A stretch of DNA of 64,000 nucleotides. Origin: Hypomesus transpacificus. Its lineage: Eukaryota; Chordata; Actinopteri; Osmeriformes; Osmeridae. Made by a program: the position numbers and the translations under genes. This document shows, piece by piece, positions 36,943 to 49,851 of this stretch (the stretch's first letter is position 1; each line of letters opens with the position of its first letter). The notes beneath the pieces were generated by a model that saw nothing but the letters and a program-made list of their open reading frames with translations, made no database searches and was not told the DNA's origin. The DNA is taken from positions 6,880,777 through 6,944,776 of the forward strand of contig NC_061081.1 of NCBI RefSeq assembly GCF_021917145.1. Direction: 5' to 3'.

Positions 36943-38569
36943 ATGGATGGGCAGTGGGAGAAGTGTCGAACAGTGCTGGTAACTGGTGCCAATCGTGGTA
37001 TTGGTCTGAACTTGGTCAAGGCTTTGGTAAATGGCAAGTTTACACCAGAGATCATTATTGCCACGGCGAGGGATCCCGGAGGGGCTGAGGTAATGAAGAT
37101 GGGACAGTTGAACTGAGATGTACTGCAATATCTCTCATAGACACAAGATGCTGTATGTCATCTTGAATATGTTTTTTATTTATTTTAATTTAGGAATTGC
37201 AGGAGTTGGCGAGTAAACATTGCAGTATCCACATTGTGAAACTAGGTAAAATCGTTTTAATCTTGAATGGGTAGCTTTGTGGACATTCTAATCAAAACTG
37301 ACCTAAACAAATGATCATATTTTTCTTACAGATGTCATTGATCAGCAGGCAATATTTCAAGCAGTTCAGTGCACATCATCTCTTGTTGGGGAGAGAGGAC
37401 TTAACTGTCTGATTAACAATGCTGGAATCAACCTGAGAGATTCCCTAGAAGAGGTCACTGCAGACACCATGATGTCCAACTACCAGATCAATACTGTGGC
37501 GCCACTGATGATAATAAAGGTAAGATCTGGCACCAAACAATCTTCTAATGAAAGACATTTTGTACATTTAAAGGGGGAGTTATTGGGTAACAAAGCTAGT
37601 TGAGCCCCTCAAACTACAAAAACAAACTTGGATGTGACTTACGCTAAATGTATGCAATTCTATAAACGTAAATGTTACATATCTGTCAAGGCTTTTCTGC
37701 CCCTACTGAGGAAAGCAGCAAAGCAGACTACTGGCTTTGGGATTGGAAGGGCGGCTGTGGTCAACATTTCCTCTTGCCTGGGCTCAATACAACAGACTTG
37801 GGAAGACGGGGCTGAATACAGATGCTACCCTTATCGTGCATCAAAGGTGTGGTGACTACTCAATTCATTATGTGATCCTAATGTAAATTAACACTTAATC
37901 GACATATTGGTCCATTTGTAAATTTCCCCAGAAAACCTGCAAACATTGATAAAATACAATAACTAGTTTTTCAGTGAAATTGGTAATCAACCATTTACTT
38001 CATTGTATAAGCCTGCCACCTTGATTGTCCAATATATTGTATGCCATAGTTGTTTTTGTATTGACCACCTGCACATTGATGCATCTGTCTTGCTGACCAT
38101 AAAAGGCTGCCCTGAACATGGTGAGCAGATGTGTAGCCTTTGACCTGGAGCCAGAGGGCATTCTGTGCTGCTCTCTGCACCCAGGCTGGGTCCGCACTGA
38201 CATGGGTGGCCAGGAGGTAGGGGACGTACTCCAGAAACTGCCCTATGAGCGCCTTTACTTGAGTTATTTGCATGAAGCTGTCATGACCCGTCGATTAACA
38301 GTGATTAAAAGACTGTCTGCCTTCTCCTCCCTCTTCCTTCTTCCCACACTTGAAATTTTTTATTGTATTTTTCGTAAGTCAAATCTTTGTGTCATGCCCA
38401 CAGACTGTGCTGGCTGCAGTGTCACGTAATTCTTCTTTCCTGTGCTGTTTCCAAGGCCCCTCTAGGAACAACAGAGAGTGTGGAGGGGATTCTATCAGTT
38501 CTTGGTGGTGTTAACAGAAACAGCAACAGTCTGCTTTTGGACTGGACAGGCCAGAAGTTACCCTGGTGA
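36943..38569 (+). CDS. Short-chain dehydrogenase/reductase, sniffer/C-factor-like, 6 exons
   Basis: Probable NADP(H)-dependent carbonyl reductase of the classical SDR fold. Exons: 36943-37089, 37194-37245, 37332-37519, 37691-37846, 38106-38216, 38456-38569; phases close to 255 aa, the normal SDR length. Motifs: cofactor glycine motif TGANRGIG (14-21), NNAG (95-98), catalytic serine in NISS (156/157), and YRASK giving Tyr177 and Lys181 of YxxxK. After the catalytic site come [12 protein letters not shown] and a C-terminus GQKLPW. The layout, including [21 protein letters not shown] and the W ending, matches Drosophila sniffer and vertebrate C-factor-like proteins. Introns are short (about 80-260 bp), unlike the neighbours. 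It lies head-to-head with nek6, or inside a nek6 5' intron if that gene has an upstream exon. The substrate cannot be inferred. Confidence 0.88.
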
Positions 38570-38808
38570 TGCAGATGTCATACTGAAACCTCAGTTGCTC
38601 CCAATGTTTTGGTATCTGGAATGTTATTGGCAGCAAATAAATGTCAGAATGCTAAATAAACAAGGGGTTTATGGAATGACTAGCCTTGACCGTGTGTTCT
38701 TGGAAATACTGGCAAGATGTTTCCCAAACCTTCTACTGAATGCTAAACAGCGTCACTGTGTGCTCTGGGCTCTAAGGAATCTCTTTTCTCCTGTCAGATC
38801 TTCTTAGA

Positions 38809-38814
38809 AATAAA
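38809..38814 (+). terminator. Polyadenylation signal of the reductase gene
   Basis: AATAAA 240 bases after the stop codon. Two earlier AATAAA words near 38635 and 38656 are alternatives. Confidence 0.5.
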
Positions 38815-39672
38815 AAATGTGTCTTGTCTACTCCAACGTAATTTTATTGTTAATTATTACAGCTGCATTTAAACAAATTGTCCAAACAAGTTGTATTATC
38901 AAAGCTACAACAGTACACACACACACTTAAAGCCTTGTCCTCACCTGATCCTCTTGTCCAGGTATCTTGTATAGCTTGTTGTAGTTGTCTAAGTTGTGCT
39001 GGTGTGGGCTATTCTGTGCCTCCATGGTGGCATACCAAGCAGGCCACCTCACCACTGCAGGAGAGACAGTGTTTTAGTCAAGTGCAACTTCATTTGTGTA
39101 TGAAGTATAGTACGCTTCTGTTTGTGTGTGCAGGCTGTGTGTAACTTCAATCAGACATTTTACCATGGGGGTATAACAGGGCTTTAATGTCAGATAACTA
39201 AACCAGGAGGTTCCACAAAATCCAAGTTCCATGTGAAAGGTTTTTAGAGGTAATACATTGAACTCATTTGCAGGTGCAGTTTTCGGTGGTTCATAAATGT
39301 TACTAAAAATATCTTGCTAACAGCACCTGGTAGTACCAGAACCTTCAAGTTGGGACTTCTTGCTAGTTCAATGATTACTTCCATTCATTTCAAGCTTTCC
39401 ATTCCAGTCATTCCAATTCTTACTATGTCAAGTTGAGAGATAAAATTAAGTCTTTGTAATATGACTTATCTTTGTTTACTAACATTTCTTGCTCTGCTGC
39501 AAACCAACAAAGCTAATTGTGATAGCCATCACTTCCCTTTCCTGTTTCCCCTCTAGCCACCATGAGGCTAGTGCCTCACATCCTTTCCAGCAGGCAGCTT
39601 AACACGCATGCACATCCACAAACTTCTTAGAAACTAAAACTGCTAGGATAAAAAAGTAACCAAGTTTTTTTC

Positions 39673-39706
<34 letters not shown>

Positions 39707-39709
39707 CAC
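39673..39709. repeat. (CA)n microsatellite
   Basis: CA dinucleotide run broken once by GC, in the gene-poor interval downstream of the reductase. Confidence 0.9.
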
Positions 39710-42700
39710 GTTTCTTGGGAACTACATCTGTCAGATTTACTGTGTGTGCACTCTAGATTCTACAGTGCACACACATTTATCTATTCTGGAACCCTGCCTT
39801 CTGGTCTGCCAGCTATTGTATTCCTCTGTTGACATTCATAGGGGCAGAAATGCACTGATCTATTCTCTGACTATAGTGGACTGACTTGAAGAAAGCAAAA
39901 TAAAGTCCCACAGATTTTATTATGTAAAAAGTAAAAAGTGATTAAATGAGGAATTACAGTATTTTGTCAATTGTTGTGCAGTGTAAATATGTTAAGAATT
40001 CTGCTGTTTGCACTATGATACATTGCGTGCAGTGGTTTGGCTTGAGGTTGGTGGATGACGACAATTGAGAGGTGGATGGTTCAAGACTGAAACCATTCAC
40101 AGAACGGCACACGCATACTAGTTTTGTGTGGGGTTTTACCTCAAGCCTGAAGTTACACTGCCTTTGACAGAAACATAATCTCCCAACCACATTACCATAG
40201 AGATTTTAAGCACACACATTATAACATGACATTACAGCATAATTAGCAGTCAAAATGAAAGAGAGGGAGATGTCTTTGATAAGCAACTTCATCATTTGAT
40301 TCAGTATGTCAACCCCAACGGTTGCTCTTTCTAGGAGACATACTGGGAAACCAGAAAGTCAAGTACTATAATACAGTATCATTAACTATTAAACTACCTT
40401 CAAAAGAAGCTATATAACGTCTCTTGAAATGTGTTGTTACTGTTCTTTACAGTGTCGTGAAGTAATGTAACTTGTATGAAATGTAGAAGCGTTTTTGAAC
40501 TGACAAGTTTTTTCGCCAAGTGGTGCACGCTTGATCCTTCATGCATCAAAACTGTTAACATGCCTATGCGCAAGAACACATAGACACACACATTCTCTCG
40601 TATCGCCATACACAATGTCAACAGTCACGACTGCACAGCTACTCTCCATAAACTGCCACACATCTGCCCTCTATGGGCTCAAACGGCCACCATTGAGCAG
40701 GAAACATTTCCACATGGATCTTGTTAAAGTCTGCCTAAGTCAGATGATTGCCAGACATCCCTCTCGTAGGGTTAGGTATATCAGAGAGGGATGGGGAGGA
40801 AAGTCTATCTTTTTTTTCTGCGTATTCATCTTGTGTTATTCGTAAACGATGACTAGCGAGAAGAGGGAGGGTAAGAGTGTCTCTTGTTTCTTTCAGTGTT
40901 TCCAGTTACATTTGAGCGACAAATGACAGCGCCAAGCACAGAGCTGCAGAGCAGGCTTGGCAACCGCACAACTGCAAAGGGTCTCTCCTCATTTGAGACC
41001 GAGTAGTAAGCAAGCCCGTGCTGCGGTGGCTCAGAGATGAGGTTGTTCATTGGCTGGCTGTCTCATCAGTGGGGAGCCTATAACCCCCACCCCCTCTCAT
41101 GTTTCCATTATTTCGATATTATTCTTTATAAACTGCAGTTTTGACTGCTCTCAAGACATGTTTGTTTTCTCGAGATGATTCACTATGATTAGCATTTCCA
41201 GATACTAATCTAGATCCACCACACGCACCACAGAACATTTGCTACAGTATGTACTCATATTACTATGCTTACTCCTGTGGACACATACATGCCTGTGACT
41301 GTTTTGGAGCAAACAAATAGGCTAAACAGAACGATCGACTCAGTGCTATGCAGGAGGCAAAGCAGTGCAATGGGCATTCTGGGAGCTCTCCTACCTTCCA
41401 CTAAAAGAAGATCCAGCCTGTTTTCACTACCTTGTAACAAGAGCTCCCACCACAGGCAGACTCTCACAGCCAGGCACACCCAGCCACATGGCCATAGAAA
41501 AGGCAAACTGTAAATGCATTTGAGGTCAATGGCGAACAGACACATGAGCATGCATACACTGTTGCTAGAAGAAGGGTTGCTACAGTCAATGTGACCTTTG
41601 ATAAACAGACAGATATACAGAATGACTCACACAAAGACCAGTGACTGGCTTAATTACACATAGCACTCCTAATATGACACACACATAGGCCTAGCCCTTC
41701 CCATCCCCATGTATAACATAACAGGCCTTATGGGGGAAATATAGATAGGGGTAGGGTAGATGGGTAGATAGGGTTTAGCCTTAATGGGGGCCACTCCCTG
41801 TTGACCAAGTACAGCAAACCCCCAATTTCACTGATTTAACCAGTTAAAGGCACTGGCCTGATGTTTGCTGCCAATAGGCTGGTACTGACCTAAATCTCCA
41901 TTACCGATAGGGCAGCGCAGGGCCACACACAGAGCTGATAGAAAAAGGGACACCAGTCATGACCCTCTCACAGATCTGTCAGTGTTCAACTCCAGAAGAT
42001 TCTTTAACTGATGCTTTTCTTGTTCTTTGCCCTCATACGTTCTCTGATAGCTGTGAGTGTTTGTCAAGCACAGAATGGAAACAAATCTATTCTTGCAGAG
42101 ACTGATAGTGGATCCTAAACGGGTGAATAACTACCACTCTGTCTTTCCGAACATGAAAAAGCATTATTTTACATTCAACTAGTCTTTCCCTCCTTCCTTC
42201 CCTCTTGTCCCTTCCCTCCATCTTTGATGAGTCAGCCCTATGTGGTTATACTGGAGCTTTGCCAACTCACAGAGAACTTAACTACATTCTAACTCTCCAA
42301 CTGAACTAATAGCCATTAATACGTTCTAAATGGCTACCAGAGCATGTTGAAGGAGATGTATGTGTAGCAGGGCACAGTGTTTTTATATGGATATCACAAC
42401 CCCTTAACTGAGTTGATGACTTAATGGGAATAAACACATGATTGGTAAACTTTCTTTAGATGAAGTTTTGTGTTTTCAATCAAAGATATTTAGCTGTTCT
42501 CCTCCTAGCATCTCTCGGAAGTCTGAGAGAACAACATGACTAGAGTCATTTGGAGTGGTTTCTATCCTTGGTGGGCTGAGGGCCAAGTTGAGGCGGAGCT
42601 ATATAAAATAGAATCGCCTTTAAGAGGTGCCAGCTGAAGTCTCCCATTCTTTCCTTAACTAATCGAATATAAATAATACATCAACGAACAATCGTGTCAT

Positions 42701-45700
42701 CAGGGTGATTTTCCGTTTCCTCCTTTCATCCCCACTGAAAACTGACTATTGTGTTTGAAAGGAGAACAGCTTTAAGCTACAGTATAAGCTTGCACTAGTG
42801 ACACAAATATGTGACATTGTGTCAGCTTCAGCCCATGCAGCTGTTTCCCCTTCTCCCTTCAGCAATGGAAAACAGCTCTTGGTGCACACCAGTCTCCAAA
42901 GTATGTTTGGGAAAGTTTTAAGGGGGAGAAAAGGGGAGGGGAAAACAGTGTAAATTCTAGGAATTACAATGATTTTGCCAGTTTCTCTAACTGCCACCCT
43001 GAATTGTCTTGTATTTTGATTTAAGTGAAATATAACATGTGATCGCGCATTAAAAATTGTCTTGATGAGCAAAACACACTTTTACTCTGAATAAATAACC
43101 ATGGAGGTTCTGGGATATTGTGCCCCTTTATATTCTGCTTTACCAGTAAGCTGGTAGAGTAACAACTCTTCAGATGGAAGATTTGACATGATTGAAATTA
43201 TTTCACATTTTGAACCATTATATTCTTTAATTATTCTTGATGCCAACTGTTATCTATAGAGTAAGTTTTAGCACAGGATGGGTTCAAGCTGTTGAACCTA
43301 GCACATGGTCTGTGTCTGTGAACAGAGATTACATAGATTTACCTCCTTCAACAATGATCAGTGAAATCAATATAATTAATACTTTTGACATCTTGAGTGA
43401 TAAAGAACACTTTACCCATTCTTCATTGAGAATGGACCAGGTAAAGCAAGTGCTTATGATTGTGACTTGACCACATGAAATTATGGAGTCTTGGGCAGTC
43501 GTCTATCACAGTAGCTTTGTGATGTAGCCAGGACATTTAAACAAGAGGATTTACAAGATGGGTATTTTTAGTGTGAGACCATTCACCAAGAGCAGAGACA
43601 GAATTTAGACTGCCACCACACAACACAATATGTTTTGAGTTTCACAACTCAATCTGACTACTGCCCGGCTTAGAGTGTTTAGGGCCATTTTGTCAATAAA
43701 CCACAGACTGGAGGATTGTAAGGGGAGAGATATCAGATTACCAAAGAGGTCCAAGATAGCCATGAGTTAAGTATGGGCGAAATGGACTAAAAATACAAGC
43801 TGATGGCTGTGTCTAAATTGGGTCTTCGAATGGTTCACTGTGCATGTATATAGTATTCAGGGTGACAGCTGCGTTGCGTCTGGTAATGTGGATGCCTTTT
43901 GTCCAGAGCCTGGTTTCTATGAATGACCCAGGAGGATGGGTCTGTTCTCTTCTAGTCACAAGGGAGATTTTGGTTAGTTGATCAAAAACATGTATTTTAG
44001 ATTTGCACCGTTGGTCTACCTACACGAGTAGATAGACATGCTTGTTGTGAGTAAACCCCTTGCCAACACTGGGGATCCCACTGGGCTTCTCCAGACTCAC
44101 ACACGCAACAACCACCTCTTATAAACAACACTTCAGCCAGCTACGATAAAGACTAAGCTTAACCAATACAACCGGTTACACCAAAACATTCCACTCAGAA
44201 CTACAATAGAATTTCTCTGGATGAGCTTGACAAGTGCAGAGTGAGGAGACATTGACTACTTGGGTACACTGGGCATATTGTTGTTGTAAATTGTCATTAG
44301 AAAGAATTTCTACACTTGTGGCTTGGCTTGTCGAGTACATACTATCTCATTTCACTAATAGCCAAACTGTCACCAAAGAGACAAAAATCCTAGCTCTATT
44401 CAGACAGAGAGAGGGACAACTCTAGATAGCTACATGATGGTAGGTGTAGATATTTACAATGTGCAAGGAACTAGCTCCCTAGTGCAGATTACCTATGGCA
44501 ATTATTTGCATGGCATTTGGTCTGGTATGCCATGCTATGGCATCCTAACAATCTCTAGGCATCACCCCTCCAACCACCCAATCCTCATTGGTATTCAGCC
44601 TCTGTTCTAGTTTCACCTCAGAAAGTGTGTCAAGTTCATTTATATCACCATATCATTGACATGTCTACAAAACATCTCTGTGACGCAAGTCACCCTCAAT
44701 GTTCACTATACGCTGACCACAATTTCAGCCTCTTACATCAACACCTACGATCACAGATGTGTATGATCATAGAGACTAGAGATAAAAGGTGGTATGGTGA
44801 TTTGCCATGTTATTATGCATTCCCATGAGAAACAACCTTGGGTGTTTTGGGATCTGGAGCTTCCTTGTATTCTGTTTTACCTGTGAGCTAGTGGAGAAAC
44901 CGAGTCGGAACCCCATGGGAGGCACCAAACCCGTTTTTTGTTTGATTACATTGAACCAATCTGTTGAATCTGAATGGAATACCATACAGTTGATAACCAG
45001 ACATACTAACACTCCTGACATATGAGTCAGTCACTCATGATTTCCTGTTTTGATCCATGATATTCTGTGAGCATTTGTGATGGTAACAATACCCAGTGAC
45101 ATTGCAATGCAGTTATAGGTTGCACAAACATTTGATCAAAACACAATCACATTGACAACCAGAACCAATTGTTAACATTCATAGAAATATAGGATGTACA
45201 TATGATATTACATTATATGATAGGGAATTTCACTTTACAGCTCCATGTAGTTTGTTAGAACTTTTGATGTTTGATAAGTTACTGCGTTTTGTTAAAATTA
45301 GCATGAACAAATTCATAGAATTGTTTCAATTATTGTCTACCATAAGGTTGTCCTATGGCTTGTACCTGTGCATGTAAAACGGTTGAATTCTGCTGTACTT
45401 ATTGCTTTTGTAAGAACGTAAACGTTCGTTTCCCAATTCTTACGAACTCAAAAGGCAACCAAACTGTACCAACCTTGATTTTGTCTGAGGTTTGACGTTT
45501 TTCTCAAGTTGTTCGGATCCGCGTCGCTGTTTCTATTCTTATCTAGATTTAAATTATTCTTAACAAAACCTTTCTAACTTTACAGTGGAGACGGTTAGCG
45601 TTGGCAACTACGTAAGACCAAAATCAGACGTGCACTTTGTAACTGTGTCCAACTAGCCTATAAAATAAATCATTGAAGCAGGCAATTGAACATGTTTGTG

Positions 45701-45797
45701 TGCGTTACCTGAATTCGAATAATATCCTTTTCACGGGGAAGTTTTCAATATGGAATACGTAAACAAGAATTACATTAGTCCGTGTTGTAGCCTGTTA

Positions 45798-45813
45798 CCC
45801 CCCCCCCCCCCCC
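45798..45813. repeat. Poly-C run (16 C)
   Basis: Homopolymer beside a locally CpG-bearing stretch (about 45400-45960). That stretch is one of few in this interval that look promoter-like. Confidence 0.85.
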
Positions 45814-46387
45814 ACCCGCCCCTTCAACAGCTCCAAAGTTCATCTATCTCTCTTAAACTTGTTTTACTGTTGCATGCCACGCAGGCCACTCACGCGAACT
45901 GAAATTACCACCAACAGTTCCTTCAGTGGGAGGAGAAACTGTAAAAGTTAAACTCAAGGAGAAACGCTCGTGGCTTTCAGGCAATCAACTGCATGTGTAC
46001 GACATTGTATTTTTGTAGGCCTAAAGAAAATTGTAAACCTCAATGCATTATTTATTTATTTAGGCCATGGATAAATATAAATAATAATAGTGCATAGATA
46101 TGAGGATAACGTTTTATAGTAAATTGTATAGCAAAAGCTAAACTAATGATAGTGATGGGTTAAAATACGTGTTTTCACTCTTAATGCAACGTCCAAGAAT
46201 GTCAAATGTAATAGTCATAGTTAAATGTTATTGTTGGAAAACTATGTAAATATATCAGTGGACGTTATTCCGATGTTACACACAGGGTTGTAAATGTGAT
46301 GTAAGTGGGTGCAGCTGACGACTTGGCCAAATGGTTGAGGGAGGCAAAGAGGTGACCTCAATGCTTTTGGCATTATAATATTGCACT

Positions 46388-46419
<32 letters not shown>
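46388..46419. repeat. (AT)n microsatellite
   Basis: AT dinucleotide run interrupted once by AC. Confidence 0.85.
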
Positions 46420-46800
46420 CAGTTGTACGTTTGTACAACTACACAGCTGTAGTTATATTTTGAGTGTGAACACTTCTTTCAATTTTTGCTTTTAAAGGCG
46501 TGTGATTTCTAAATCAGTTACCTTAAGTCATACTGCAATAAAGGTATAGAAACATTGTCAGTTCAATTTGTGTTATAGCAAAGGGTCTGAATATTTAATT
46601 CAATTATTTAATCATCATGGGGCATTGTGTTGAAATGTATTGATTATGAAAATGATGAATACAATCTCGAGTAGAGTAAGACTGTAAAGTAACATTCAAT
46701 GAAAAAATGAAAATAACTGAATAATCCTGAATGCACTGTGTAGTTAATGTTGTTAAAAGTAAATACTGTGTATTGTAGTGTATGTACACTACAGTAAATT

Positions 46801-46850
46801 AAATCAAACTTTATTTACATAGTGCATTTCATACCAGGAAGAAACACAAT
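46801..46850. repeat. Dispersed repeat fragment (TTTATTTACATAG type)
   Basis: AACTTTATTTACATAGTGCATTTCATACC is the decayed form of a very common fish repeat terminus, also seen at 63121-63172. Confidence 0.45.
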
Positions 46851-48115
46851 GCTGTCAAAGACTGACATCTTTGTCTATTTATGTGTCTGTCTATCCCCAC
46901 AGGCAGGCATCGCAGGCAGGGTCCTGTATAAAGCATGTCACACAGACCACACTACACAAATAGGATTAACACAAAAACACTTAAGATGAGCCAGTAATAG
47001 ATGTTTTGCTATACATCTATTAATTGAATACTGTATGTTGTAGATTATGTGGAAAAAGTATGTGTTTAACGTTAGAAGTGTATAATAAATTAATGCTTTT
47101 AATTGCATAGGTTCACAGGTGCAACAAGACTTTCCAATCTGTCCATCCTTGGAAAGCATAAGGCTGTAACAGACCCACATTATAGTTTCTGAGGTTAGCA
47201 ATTGAACAAATTGACACTTGTTCATTGTTTGTCTGATGAATTACTGCACATGGTGGGCTGCTCACCCTATACACTAACAGTATGCAATGTACAGTAAGAA
47301 TTAAAAAGGCACTTTACTAAGTTTTCAGCTGTAAACTGATACCAACGAAAATTGCAGTGAATTTATGTCCATGTTTGTGTGCTGACATGTTCACACCTTT
47401 TTAGAATCAGACAGCATTTTTGTCTGACATGTGTTTTGCCCGTGGTTGCCTTGGAAAGTCCTTCCAACAATGGGATTTTGGAATCCAACTTTGTCACACA
47501 GTTTTGTATGCAATGTTATTTTACTTTCTTTACTTTCCCATACTGTCCACTGTAAAAATATTTGCAATGCTAATCAGAAGCACCTACAGTACATCTAAAT
47601 GCCACTTCAGAGAACTAATATGTGTAACAAGCATAAATAAATGTTGGCCCTCATTTTGAAAACACCAACACCCAAGACTATTATGTACATCAACTGTTTG
47701 TGAAATCAACCTCCCTGGCCTCAATAAACACGTCTCATAACAACTCTTGGCACCTACATAGAAAATACCCCATATTAATGTGAGCAATTTGTTTACCAAT
47801 AGACCTCCCTGCTGAACCATCATGCACCTTGAATTCAGACCAATGGCTGGGTGATTGGTCCAAAACAAGGTAGGACATGGTTGTCTTCACAAAAACTTTA
47901 GGGTGCAGTTTTTCAGTTAACTAACAAGTTTTGTAACTGTCCAGAACTAGGCTAGAAGCTTTCTTGACAGTCCGATTAACTAAGTAACCAACCTCAATCA
48001 TAAAAGTAGCTATAGCTTTCCTGAATTGGGGTAAATAAACTTCAATCTAATCTAATCTTATCCGTAGGATAACTATATCTATAGCTGGGAAATGTTAATG
48101 TGGTTCAGTATTTTC

Positions 48116-48206
48116 TTAACCCTTGTGCTGCCTTCAGGTCATTGTGACCCACCTTTTGCACCATGACGGTGGGTCACAATGACCTGAAGGCAGCGCAAGG
48201 GTTTTA
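48116..48206. mobile_element. Short palindromic MITE, piggyBac-like
   Basis: Perfect 27-bp inverted arms at 48127-48153 and 48168-48194 around a 14-bp loop, extending outwards to ACCCTTG on both sides. The left end starts TTAACCCTTGTG, and the right end reads CAAGGGTTTTA where TTAA would be expected. TTAA plus CCCTTGTG ends match a common fish piggyBac-type MITE family. RNA from it would form a near-perfect hairpin. Confidence 0.65.
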
Positions 48207-49602
48207 GATAGCTCACTATCGCCATCTTCATATCCCTAGATATAAAACTCTCATGTGAACAGGATTTTTGTTATCAGATACATGCAATGTTAGACAAAAT
48301 GATCTAATATTTGATGTAAGTTATATGAGTTCCTGTATCATGCTACTTACATAAAATAAAAACAAAAAAGTTCTAAACAGTTGCCAATATCATTCATCAC
48401 TAAGATACTTAATATTGAGTTGCCAGGCCAATGTAAGATGATACATTCAGGGGCTGCTACACAGCTGTTTGACTGGGAGGTTCCTCTTGTCAGATCAGGA
48501 TATAACAGGCCTTCAATGCCTTTTTACTTTCTTTCCCAGATGTTCAGATCAGATATTCCCCATTGATCATCCTGACATACATCCAATTACTTTTGATAAT
48601 AGATAAAAGATTCATTCAGATCTGGTTTGTCTCAGCCACACTTTGATGACAAACACGTATTTGTATAAAATGTTCTCCTTTGTTAGAATGCAGTTACATC
48701 TGTTATGTTAAATGTTCATATGAATACAATGTAAACTATTCATAATTATTTGTTGTGATTAATCATTGAAGTTGGAATAATGTTATTTTATATGATAAAG
48801 ACTATCAAGATAATGATATCATCTAAAAATCTACTTTAACAAAGGGATTTTTATAATGTTGTATGATTCAGTTGCATGTTGTCAGTTGTCATTCAACACA
48901 ATTAACAATACACTATTTAGAATGCACCGAAATAAGATACAGATTTAAATTAAAATAGAATGAACCTACATAAAGTTGCAAATCTCACCTTTGAATAAAA
49001 TGACCTCTGTTTTCTACCCAGTGGTATTCTACTGGCAAGAGGACTTTATCTCTGGAACATACAGATGTTGTACATTGCATTGACCAGTAGAGGTCATTTA
49101 AACACAGCTCAAACCTAATACTAGAGCCAAAATCCACCCCTCTTGGCAACTGGAGGGACTTATTAATAAAGAAAGCCTTAAAATGAAAAGCAACCCAACT
49201 GTCTTTATAAAGAATACATATTCTGAACAAACTGAACAATTTAAATCATTTTTTTTAATTTAAAATCTTTACGTTAAATCAGATGTTAGAAATGTTCAAA
49301 TGTTTAAAAGAAGGAGATTTGTATTTTTGTCTTCCTAGTCAGTGCTTTCACCTGTCAAACCTTTCATTAGGCAGTATCGGTGGGTAAAAGGTTTTCAAAC
49401 TGGTACACATAGTACCTACTATTGTAAGTATTAAGACAGGTCCTCTGTAGTGTGTGGGCTCAGTGGGATCTACAGAAATCTTTCAAAAGTCTACATACAT
49501 ACATTCACTAACATTCAGAATTTTTTTTCATTGCATTGAAAAATACAACCTTCCTTATTTATCTTTTGGAAAGGTTGACATGATAGCACCATGACTACTA
49601 AG

Positions 49603-49851
49603 CAGGGCCATAATCATAATAACATCCCCCCCCAATATTCAAATCTGGTCAAAATGTCCCCCCACAATATATTGCTATCAAAATATAAATGAAATATAAA
49701 TGTGCTACGCTACGACAGGCAACCACGCACGCTGTCCGAAGAAAATTAATACAAAGTTAATCCCATTTGGGGGGGGTTTTCAGGGGGGGGCCCTCAGACT
49801 TCTCAGCAGATTTCGTCCCCCCCAATGTTGACTCCCATGGCTACGGCCTTG
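49603..49851. mobile_element. Non-autonomous hAT element with 8-bp target duplication (249 bp)
   Basis: It is flanked by a perfect 8-bp duplication CTACTAAG at 49595-49602 and 49852-49859. The ends are CAGGGCCATAATCAT and ATGGCTACGGCCTTG, inverted repeats with four mismatches in 15. The interior has C-runs and G-runs and no coding frame. A related decayed segment lies near 25745-25860. Confidence 0.85.

Noticed and set aside
38217..38429. Extension of the reductase frame past the exon ending at 38216
   Set aside because: The frame continues into the intron, but GTAGGG is a donor and the acceptor at 38455 restores the conserved C-terminus ending GQKLPW.
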